Positions 1 to 6,368 of a stretch of DNA of 14,200 bases are shown in pieces. The notes beneath the pieces were generated by a model that was not told the DNA's origin, made no database searches, and worked only from the letters and a program-made list of their open reading frames with translations. Each line of letters starts with the position of its first letter. Within the stretch, counting starts at the first letter, position 1. The DNA comes from CAYLNH01 sp964384625. Lineage in GTDB: Bacteria > Verrucomicrobiota > Lentisphaeria > JABSQK01. A program made the translations under genes and the position numbers. The stretch is from positions 1-14,200 of the forward strand of contig CAYLNH010000186.1 in assembly GCA_964384625.1 (NCBI GenBank). The letters are read 5' to 3'.

Positions 1-2
1 TC

Positions 3-125
3 AAACTGGTTGCAACGAATGCCCCCATCCCGCTACATTGGAAGATCCGCTGCAAGCGCGGCGTCAAGTGGAAGGTCCTGAGATGGCGTCCAACGACAGC
101 TCGCAGTAGAAGGCTTCTGGATTGA
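3..125 (+). CDS. Possible C-terminal end of an unidentified plus-strand gene (partial)
   Basis: An open frame enters from the left edge and stops at TGA 123-125, giving about 40 residues, basic and tryptophan-rich near the end (it contains HWKIRCKRGVKWKVL). The first 26 codons mostly end in G or C, as expected for coding in this GC-rich DNA; the last 14 do not, so a frameshift or a different true end is possible. It would converge on the minus-strand gene whose stop lies at 131-133. No family is recognised, and the call rests only on codon composition and the open frame. Confidence 0.3.
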   Translation, partial: KLVATNAPIPLHWKIRCKRGVKWKVLRWRPTTARSRRLLD

Positions 126-130
126 TCACG

Positions 131-691
131 CTAGAGCGCCTGGCCCATACCCGCGCCTTCGCCGCTTTCCTTCTCCAGCTTGATGCGTTCCTGCTTGGCC
201 TGGTCCTTCAGGATCCGGTCAACGTACTTGAGCATCAGCCGGTACTTGCCGTCTTTCTCCATAATCAGCAGCATGATCATGCGCACGCCGCTCTTGATGA
301 CATAACCGCTGTGCATGGCCGCCAGGCGTGCGTGGCGGTCGCTTTCGCCGGCGCGCTGACCGTATTTCTTCTCCAACGCCGCCAGCAGGGCGTCGCGTTC
401 CCGGCGGGCCTCCGGGATGTCGCGGAAGTAGACCGTCGCCCAGATCTGCGAGATCTTGTTGGTCTTGGGCGTTACCTCGACCAGGTACTCGGTGAACGGC
501 TTGATCTGCTTGGGCGGCTTGAACGGATAGAGCTCACTGCCGTCCAGTTCGCGCTGCGGTTCGTCGTCTTCATCGATCTCGTGCGTGGCGCCGAGCTTCA
601 TGCCCAGTGCACTGCGGATCTTGCTCTTGTTCTGGGCCGTGACGTTCGCCGCCATCAAGGCAGCAGTCAACAGCAGAGGCAGATACTTCAT
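131..691 (-). CDS. Exported protein of unknown function
   Basis: This is a 186-residue protein with a short classical signal peptide: MKYLPLLLTAALMAANVTA, with likely cleavage after residue 19 before QN. The mature part is charged. Around residues 28-36 it has a GMKLGA segment, then a Y-P-F-K-P-P stretch near residue 55, and a block VEVTPKTNKISQIWATVYF (about 71-89) that looks like alternating beta strands. A helical, Lys/Glu-rich region follows, and the last 25 residues are charged and probably disordered. No catalytic motif is visible and no family is recognised. The start is well supported: GGAGGGG lies a few bases before the ATG. The gene is separated from the upstream helicase by 89 bases that are AT-rich and hold a candidate promoter, so it may be transcribed on its own. 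It most likely acts in the periplasm or at the cell envelope. Confidence 0.75.
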   Translation of the reverse strand: MKYLPLLLTAALMAANVTAQNKSKIRSALGMKLGATHEIDEDDEPQRELDGSELYPFKPPKQIKPFTEYLVEVTPKTNKISQIWATVYFRDIPEARRERDALLAALEKKYGQRAGESDRHARLAAMHSGYVIKSGVRMIMLLIMEKDGKYRLMLKYVDRILKDQAKQERIKLEKESGEGAGMGQAL

Positions 692-736
692 GGCAACCCC
701 TCCATGGAAGTTGATTCTCCGTCAAAATGTGAAGTC

Positions 737-774
737 GTTATAAAGAATCTAAATGGTGTTTGATTTCGAATCAA
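737..774 (-). promoter_or_regulatory. Candidate promoter with overlapping palindrome for the exported protein gene
   Basis: The helicase-to-exported-protein gap (692-780) is much more AT-rich than its surroundings. On the minus strand TTGATT (769-774) and TAGATT (746-751) are spaced by exactly 17 bases, a plausible sigma-70 pair. A second -10-like box, TATAAC (737-742), lies just downstream. The -35 box is one arm of a perfect inverted repeat, TTGATT-TCG-AATCAA (760-774), six bases after the helicase stop. The repeat could be an operator or a small 3' hairpin for the helicase message. It has no T-tract, so a terminator role is not supported. Confidence 0.35.
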
Positions 775-780
775 GGACGA

Positions 781-3321
781 TCAGGAAATTGAATCGCGCG
801 CCGCCAACAGCCTGGCGGCGAGTTCGTGGTCGACCGGGATGATCTCGCCATCGCGTCGAATCGCCCGTTCCATGCGGTGAAATATCCGGTTGCGCGCGTG
901 CCGTTTGAGGAAGTCGATGTCGCCGATGATGATCATTTTGCGGCGGCATCGGGTGTGAGCGACATTGATTCGGTTGGGGTCATCGACGAATCCCACGCCG
1001 GTGCCTTCGTTGCTGCGCACGTAACAGACCAGCACGATGTCGCTCTCGCCGCCCTGGAAGCTGTCTACGGTGGAGATTCTGGTTTTACGGAAGAGCTCCC
1101 ATTCTTCGTCTGGGATCTCCTTGCCGGCGGCAGCCTGGGCGGTTTCGCGGTCCAACCGGTCGCGAATCAGGTGGACCTGGCGCCGGTACGGCGCGATGAT
1201 TGTCACCTGCTGCAGCGGGAAGTCGGCCATTGCCTCGACGGCGAGATGCACGGCCAGCTCGGCTTCGAGCGCATTTTCGAATCCCGGTCGGCCGCCCTCG
1301 AAGTTGAGTTGCTCCCGGCGTTGTGCCAGGGGCAGGGAACTGGTGCTGTACAGCCGCAGAGTCGATGGCGGGTATTTCTGCTGGCGTTCGTCGTAGGGCA
1401 GGCGGTAGTAGTCCGCCCAGACGCTGGCTTTGACCTGGGCGTTGTAGAACACGGTTGACGAGAACCGCATCAGTCTCGGATTCTGGCAGCGATAGGAGGA
1501 TTGCAGCACGAAGACCGGGACCTTGCGTTGGGTTACCAGCCATTCCAGCGCGCTCTGGGTCAGCGTCGCCCGCTGCGTCAGGGTGGCCTCGCCTTCCTCC
1601 CGCAGCACGCGCAGGACGGGTTCGGGCAGGGGGAACGGCGGCAATTGGCGATGGTCGCCGATGAGTACGGCGCGGCGCGCCATCTTCGTGCAGATGAGAA
1701 ACTCGTCCATCCGGGCCATGCCGGCTTCATCAAACACGATCGCATCGAACAGGCCGTTGTGCTCTAGTTCGGTCTGGATGATGTCGTCATGCAGCAGGCC
1801 GACATGGGTGCCGGCGTAGATGGCCGTATCGCCGTCGCGTTGGTTCTGGAATCGCTGGACGTTCTGCAGATCGCCGATCCAGCAGGCGTCCGCCACATTC
1901 GGGGCGATCCGGTCGCGATCATGGCCGACGCGCAGCAGCGGCAGGTCCAGAGCCCGGCGGCAGACATTGTCGACCGCGGTATTGGAGGGGGCGGCAACCA
2001 GAACGCGGAGGCCGCGTTTGACGAAGTCGCGGAGGATCTGTACGAGAACGTGAGTCTTGCCGGTGCCGGGGGGGCCCTGGATCAGCGTCAGGGCGTTCTG
2101 TGGGTTTACCGCGTTGGCCCAGGCGCGGCACTGCGACCGGTCGAAGCCGAGCTCGTTCCGGCGCGGCACGGCGGCGTCTTCGAAGCTGAAGTCTTCCACG
2201 CCCAGGGCGGCGTTAAGAGCGGCCGATTCAAAGCGGCCCTCCCGGAGGAACTCGTTGGCGAAGGCCTCCATCAACTGCGCCAGGGTGCGGGCGGGGCTGC
2301 GTTTCGGGCGGGCGTAGTAGTCGCAGGTGATTTCTTCGGGTTCATCGGGCCACTGCAGGCGGCCGATCAGGCTGGTGCGGTCGTTGATCTCGATGGTGAA
2401 TGCCGCCACCGGGACGTTCTCGCCGCGCCGGTAGACCTGCAGGCGTTCGTTGCTGCGGATCGGCACCTCCTGCGTCAGAGGTACCCGCAGGTACACGGGG
2501 TTCTCCCCCATGAGCACCTCGCAGTTCTCGAAGCGCAGCACGAATTCGGTCTCGAGATCGGCCAGGACGTGCCCCGCCCGCGACAGAAAAGTGAGATCGC
2601 CGGCGACGGTCCAGCGCGTCCGCGGCGGCGACGGATGGACGGCAAACGGGGTATCGCCGCCGACCACCATGGTATTGGTATTGCCGGCGACCGCGTAGCT
2701 GCCGTTCAGGGGCAGGGTCAGTTGGTCGCTGAGTTCGTCGAGGGCCATGTCCTGGACGGCGCGCTTCACCAGTTTGTGGATCGCGGCGATCTTCAGCGTA
2801 CTCATCATCTTGACCGTTCGCTGGTCGTACCATCCGGAAATCTGCCGCAGCGCCGCGGTATACTCGCTCTTGCGCATGTTCAGTACATTGCGCGAGGGAT
2901 GATCACTGCGGATCTGCGCAATGACGTCCATGACGAACTCCAGCCGCTCACCGGCGCTGATGGCGTCGTCGTCAAAGACCTCAGCGGAACTGTCGGCGAC
3001 GACCGGTTCGCCGTCTTCGAAAACGACGGCGATGCGCCGGACATCGGCCGTGGATTCGAGCACGAGGCTGGCGCATTCCTCGGCGTAATCCCAGGTGAAA
3101 CAGGCCACGGTGGGCTGGCGGTCAACGGGGAACTGCTGGCCGAGGAACTCCAGGGCAGGGGGGTCGAGCGGGAACGGCTGCGGGTGTTGGGACTCCTCCC
3201 AGAGCTCAAAGAATTGGCGGCTGAGGACCATCTCCGGGTTGCGCTGCCAGAGCTTGCGTCCTTCCTCAAAGTACGCCTCGATCTTGGCGAGTTCGTGCTT
3301 TGCGGCCTCGTTGTGACCCAT
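781..3321 (-). CDS. UPF1/SMUBP2-like superfamily 1 DNA/RNA helicase
   Basis: An 846-residue protein whose C-terminal half carries the full SF1 helicase motif set: Walker A GPPGTGKT (416-423), motif Ia VAAPSNTAVDN (442-452), Walker B DEAG (531-534), motif III GDHRQLPP (555-562), QSSYRC (607-612), motif V TVDSFQGGESD (751-761) and motif VI NVAHTRCRRK (786-795). The pattern (DEAG box, SFQG, N-V-A-x-T-R) is that of the UPF1/IGHMBP2/DNA2 group (AAA_11 + AAA_12), which translocates 5' to 3' on RNA or DNA. The N-terminal 390 residues are lineage-specific in appearance, with a possible beta-rich OB-like part around 210-330. No nuclease or zinc motif is visible. The ATG is 16 bases after the prfA stop, with only a weak AGG-type ribosome site, so translation may be coupled to prfA. 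The substrate is unknown; a role in RNA or ribosome metabolism is inferred only from context. Confidence 0.9.
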   Translation of the reverse strand: MGHNEAAKHELAKIEAYFEEGRKLWQRNPEMVLSRQFFELWEESQHPQPFPLDPPALEFLGQQFPVDRQPTVACFTWDYAEECASLVLESTADVRRIAVVFEDGEPVVADSSAEVFDDDAISAGERLEFVMDVIAQIRSDHPSRNVLNMRKSEYTAALRQISGWYDQRTVKMMSTLKIAAIHKLVKRAVQDMALDELSDQLTLPLNGSYAVAGNTNTMVVGGDTPFAVHPSPPRTRWTVAGDLTFLSRAGHVLADLETEFVLRFENCEVLMGENPVYLRVPLTQEVPIRSNERLQVYRRGENVPVAAFTIEINDRTSLIGRLQWPDEPEEITCDYYARPKRSPARTLAQLMEAFANEFLREGRFESAALNAALGVEDFSFEDAAVPRRNELGFDRSQCRAWANAVNPQNALTLIQGPPGTGKTHVLVQILRDFVKRGLRVLVAAPSNTAVDNVCRRALDLPLLRVGHDRDRIAPNVADACWIGDLQNVQRFQNQRDGDTAIYAGTHVGLLHDDIIQTELEHNGLFDAIVFDEAGMARMDEFLICTKMARRAVLIGDHRQLPPFPLPEPVLRVLREEGEATLTQRATLTQSALEWLVTQRKVPVFVLQSSYRCQNPRLMRFSSTVFYNAQVKASVWADYYRLPYDERQQKYPPSTLRLYSTSSLPLAQRREQLNFEGGRPGFENALEAELAVHLAVEAMADFPLQQVTIIAPYRRQVHLIRDRLDRETAQAAAGKEIPDEEWELFRKTRISTVDSFQGGESDIVLVCYVRSNEGTGVGFVDDPNRINVAHTRCRRKMIIIGDIDFLKRHARNRIFHRMERAIRRDGEIIPVDHELAARLLAARDSIS

Positions 3322-3337
3322 TTTCTGCCTGCTGTGG

Positions 3338-4435
3338 TTAAGCGTCGTCGTCCGCCAGTTCCGCCGCCAGCCGTTGCTGGCTGTTTGCCGCCAGGATTTC
3401 GTCCATCATCTCGCCGATGCCGCCTTCGAGGATTTCCGGCAGGTTGTACCACGACAGACCGAAGCGGTGGTCCGTGACGCGATTCTGCGGGAAATTGTAG
3501 GTCCGGATCCGTTCGCTGCGGTCCCCGGTGCCGACCTGGGATTTGCGCTGGGCGGCGTATTTCTCCTGCTCCTCACGCTGTTTCTTCTCCAGCAGTCGGC
3601 TGCGCAGGACGCGCAGTGCCTGCGCCTTGTTTTTGTGCTGTGATTTCTCATTCTGGCACTGCACCGTGATCCCCGTGGGGATGTGTGTAATGACGACTGC
3701 GGAGTCGGTGGTATTCACGCTCTGGCCGCCTGGTCCGGACGACCGCGTCACTTTGATGTCGAGGTCTTCGGGGGCAAGTTGGACATCGATCTCGTTGGCT
3801 TCCGGCAGGACCGCCACGGTCACCGTTGACGTGTGGATCCTGCCGCTCGTTTCGGTTGTCGGGATGCGCTGGACCCGGTGTACGCCGCTCTCGAACTGCA
3901 TGAAACGATAACAGCCGTCGCCCTGGAGGCTGAAGGCAATTTCCTTCAGCCCGCCCAGGTCCGTTTCCGTGCGGTCGAGGATTTCGGTCTTCCAGCCCTT
4001 GGTCTCGGCGAAGCGGGCGTACATGCGGAACAGGTCGGCGCTGAAGAGAGCGGCTTCATCGCCGCCGGCAGCCGGGCGAATCTCAACGATGGTGTTGCGC
4101 GAGTCGTTTTCGCCGGGCGGCAGAAGGTGAAGCATCACCTGTTTCTCAAGCCTGGCCGTCTCCTGCTCCAGGCTGACGATGTCGTTCTCGATCACCTCGC
4201 GAAACTCCTCGTCCTCCTCGGCTTCGAGCAGTTCGCGATTGTCACTGAGGTCCCCGCGGCATTTGACCAGGCGGTCCCAGGCTTCGATGAACTGTTTCAA
4301 CCGCTGGTGTTCCCGCGAGAGGTCCTCAAAGCGCTTGCGGTCGGCGGCGACTTCAGGTTTGGTGAACTCCAGTTCGACCTCGCTGAAGCGCGTCCGAAGC
4401 CGCTCCGCCAGTGGGGTGATGTCGGTGATTTCCAT
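3338..4435 (-). CDS. prfA: Peptide chain release factor 1
   Basis: Class I release factor that reads UAA and UAG in the ribosomal A site and triggers peptidyl-tRNA hydrolysis. With the start chosen here it has 365 residues, close to the usual 360. The catalytic GGQ (236-238) sits in SSGPGGQSVNTTDSA. The stop-codon-reading tripeptide is PTT (192-194) in RIPTTETSGRIHTS, matching the P-x-T class of RF1 rather than the SPF of RF2. The helical N-terminal domain occupies about 1-100. An upstream in-frame ATG at 4450 would add five residues, but GGGAG lies 8 bases before the ATG at 4435, so that start is preferred. The helicase gene follows after 16 bases; prmC (hemK), the GGQ methyltransferase that often follows prfA, is not there. 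The gene lies beyond the long structured gap after secY and may have its own promoter. Confidence 0.96.
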   Translation of the reverse strand: MEITDITPLAERLRTRFSEVELEFTKPEVAADRKRFEDLSREHQRLKQFIEAWDRLVKCRGDLSDNRELLEAEEDEEFREVIENDIVSLEQETARLEKQVMLHLLPPGENDSRNTIVEIRPAAGGDEAALFSADLFRMYARFAETKGWKTEILDRTETDLGGLKEIAFSLQGDGCYRFMQFESGVHRVQRIPTTETSGRIHTSTVTVAVLPEANEIDVQLAPEDLDIKVTRSSGPGGQSVNTTDSAVVITHIPTGITVQCQNEKSQHKNKAQALRVLRSRLLEKKQREEQEKYAAQRKSQVGTGDRSERIRTYNFPQNRVTDHRFGLSWYNLPEILEGGIGEMMDEILAANSQQRLAAELADDDA

Positions 4436-4465
4436 AGTCAATACTCCCATACCGGGATGACCTTG

Positions 4466-4669
4466 TCAGACTAGTAGCGAAACCGCAAAAGTCAAGAACG
4501 GCAGGATGCTCGAGAACACGGGGAATCGGCGACAATGTCCGTTGGCCGTGACCGCCGGGCAACCCCGGAAGCAGCAATCCTCACGGCGAGGCGAAGCGGT
4601 CTCCAACGCGCCGGACGCCGACGGCTGCCCCAACGCCGCAATCGAAAGACCCTTCAGGTATTCCTCCAT
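4466..4669 (-). CDS. Possible small cysteine-rich ORF between secY and prfA
   Basis: This is an open frame of 67 codons starting at ATG 4667-4669 (MEEYLKG...) and ending 30 bases before prfA. About three quarters of its codons end in G or C, like the genes around it, whereas the same frame further upstream (to 4876) loses this bias. The product would have a Cys cluster (CCFRGC, then GHC thirteen residues on) and a hydrophobic C-terminus, LPFLTFAVSLLV, which could be a membrane tail. The ribosome site is weak (AGGG about ten bases upstream). An alternative start six codons earlier is no better. No family is recognised, and it may be chance or a remnant gene. Confidence 0.3.
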   Translation of the reverse strand: MEEYLKGLSIAALGQPSASGALETASPRREDCCFRGCPAVTANGHCRRFPVFSSILPFLTFAVSLLV

Positions 4670-4737
4670 CGTCGGCAGACCCTGCATCGGAGGATCTTCG
4701 CCAGCTGGTGGATGCGATTGTATCGTCCCATAAATCC

Positions 4738-4870
4738 GAGGCGTGATTCCGCGCCTCTTCGCGCTCTGCTTCGTTAGTCGCGAACCTCGATATTCATATC
4801 GCTTTGCCGCAATTGCCTGGCAGAGCAGCGAAGATCCATCGGAATCATCGATGCTCCCGGATTTCCGGGA
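4738..4870 (-). promoter_or_regulatory. Structured RNA element downstream of secY
   Basis: The secY-prfA gap (4436-4877) is the longest without a secure gene and is rich in inverted repeats. Arms 4757-4769 and 4820-4833 form a 13-bp stem with one bulged base, enclosing 50 bases that contain CGATATTCATATCG (4788-4801), itself a perfect small hairpin. On one side lies GAGGCG-N8-CGCCTC (4738-4757). On the other, TCCCGGA-TT-TCCGGGA (4855-4870) begins 8 bases after the secY stop. None is followed by a run of T in the direction of transcription, so these are not ordinary intrinsic terminators. They may be a 3' processing or stability structure for the secY message, or a leader controlling prfA. I do not recognise a known RNA family. 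Confidence 0.45.
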
Positions 4871-4877
4871 CGACACA

Positions 4878-6344
4878 CTAGCGGCGGCGGCCGCGGATGC
4901 GGCCGGTCTTCATAAAGGAGTCGTAGCCGCCGTGGGTGAGCATCAACGCCTCGATCTGACGCAAAGTGTCCAGCATGACGCCGACCATGATCAGCAGACT
5001 CGTGCCGCCGAAGAAATAGGCGACAATCATCGGCACATTGAGTGTCTTGTTGAAGATCATCGGCAGCAGCGCGATCGTGGTCAGAAAAACCGCGCCGGCG
5101 GCGGTCACGCGGGTCATGGTCCAGTCCAGATAGTCGGCCGTCTCTTTGCCGGGACGGTAGCCCGGGATGTAGGCGCTGGACCGTTTGAGGTCGTCGGCGA
5201 TCTTGATCGGGTTGAACTGGTTTGCCACCCAGAAGAAGCAGAAAAACAGCACCAGCGCGGCGTACAGGAACATATAGCTGCCGCTGCCGTATTCGAACTG
5301 CTGCGCGGCCCACGGTACCCAGGCGAGGAAGTTGATCCCCTCGGCGACCTGCTCGCCGTCGACCTCGCGAATCCCATGCAGCCAGGCCAGCCAGCCGATA
5401 TCACGGCGGCTGAGGAACCGAAACAGGAACGGCGGCACCGTCAACAGGGTGCTGCCGAAGATGATCGGCATGACGCCGGCAAAGTTGACGCGCAGCGGGA
5501 AGAAACTGCCTTGGCCGGCGCCGCCGCCCATGCCGCCGGCCCGGCCCGCGCGAGCCCGGGCATACTGAATCGGGACTCGACGTTGCCCCACAGACAGGGC
5601 GATCACCGCCGCCGTTACCAGAACGAACAACGCCACCAGAATGAAAATGTGAATGACGGACAATTGCTGATCGCCGACCTCTCGGGTGCGGCCGTACATC
5701 GTGTACAGGGCGCTGGGCAGACGGTTGATGATACCGATGGTGATAATCAGTGAAGCGCCCTGGCCGATCCCGCGCTCGGTGATCTTCTCGCCCAGCCACA
5801 TCAAAATCATTGTGCCGCTGGTCAGGATGATGACGGTCTGAATGCGGAAGAGGATCGGGTTGTTGCCGGCGTAGGTGACCACATCGATGCCCTGGGCGGC
5901 GGAACCGAACAGCGCCGCCGGATTCTCCATGCCGACGGAGAACATCCAGCCTTGCACGCAGCAGATGATCAGCGTCAGATAGCGGGTCCACTGGGTCAGT
6001 TTCTGGTAGCCGGTCTCGCCTTCCCGCTTCCATTTCTCCAGCGCCGGAATCATCGGTCCCAGCAGGGACATGATAATCGAGGCGGTGATGTAGGGCATGA
6101 TCCCCAGAGAGGCAACGGCGAACTTCTGCATGGCGCCGCCGGTGAACATGTTCAACATCGTCGCCAGTTGCCCGGCCGCGGCCTGATCGCTCATTTTGTC
6201 GAACAGCGCGGAGAGCGCGGCGGGATTGACGCCGGGACAAGGAACACTGGCGGCGACGCGGCAGAGAGCGAGGATCGCCATGGTAAAGAGCAGGCGATTC
6301 CGGAGCTCCGGCACCTTCCAGCAGTTAAAGAGGGCTTTCCACAT
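4878..6344 (-). CDS. secY: Preprotein translocase subunit SecY
   Basis: Central channel subunit of the SecYEG translocon in the inner membrane; passes unfolded proteins delivered by SecA or ribosomes. The 488-residue sequence has the expected ten hydrophobic segments, among them about 18-35, 75-98, 122-139, 164-185, 228-252, 288-310, 356-378, 412-430 and 437-458. Conserved landmarks are GIMPYITASI (81-90), LGEKITERGIGQG (184-196), QRRVP (254-258), FNPIKIADDLK (377-387), IPGYRPGKET (393-402) and FFGGTSLLI (444-452). It is longer than E. coli SecY (443), partly from an extended external loop between the seventh and eighth segments (about 311-355). The cytoplasmic loop after QRR is glycine-rich (268-280). 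It follows rplO by 24 bases, the standard spc position. The nearest Shine-Dalgarno-like GAAAGG is 15 bases from the ATG, so initiation may depend on coupling to rplO. Confidence 0.97.
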   Translation of the reverse strand: MWKALFNCWKVPELRNRLLFTMAILALCRVAASVPCPGVNPAALSALFDKMSDQAAAGQLATMLNMFTGGAMQKFAVASLGIMPYITASIIMSLLGPMIPALEKWKREGETGYQKLTQWTRYLTLIICCVQGWMFSVGMENPAALFGSAAQGIDVVTYAGNNPILFRIQTVIILTSGTMILMWLGEKITERGIGQGASLIITIGIINRLPSALYTMYGRTREVGDQQLSVIHIFILVALFVLVTAAVIALSVGQRRVPIQYARARAGRAGGMGGGAGQGSFFPLRVNFAGVMPIIFGSTLLTVPPFLFRFLSRRDIGWLAWLHGIREVDGEQVAEGINFLAWVPWAAQQFEYGSGSYMFLYAALVLFFCFFWVANQFNPIKIADDLKRSSAYIPGYRPGKETADYLDWTMTRVTAAGAVFLTTIALLPMIFNKTLNVPMIVAYFFGGTSLLIMVGVMLDTLRQIEALMLTHGGYDSFMKTGRIRGRRR

Positions 6345-6368
6345 AGTGTGAGCGGCCAGCCTTTCTCA

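Noticed and set aside
107..118. Palindrome AGAAG-G-CTTCT as a terminator between the convergent genes at the left edge
   Set aside because: The loop is a single base and there is no T-tract on either side.
1789..3477. A 562-codon open frame on the plus strand
   Set aside because: It is antisense to the helicase and the end of prfA, both of which carry clear family motifs. Long antisense frames are common in GC-rich DNA, and this one shows no recognisable domain or ribosome site.
4855..4870. Intrinsic terminator after secY
   Set aside because: The stem is perfect but the loop is only two to four bases and no T-run follows in the direction of transcription.
4466..4876. Full 136-codon frame between secY and prfA as one gene
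   Set aside because: The part upstream of 4669 lacks coding-like third-position bias, overlaps the stem structures, and has no ribosome site; only the last 67 codons are kept as a weak candidate.
4436..4877. rpmJ (L36), infA or a tRNA in the secY-prfA gap
   Set aside because: All minus-strand frames were read for the L36 start (MKVR) with its Cys/His pattern and for an IF-1-like frame, and the region was checked for a cloverleaf; none was found.
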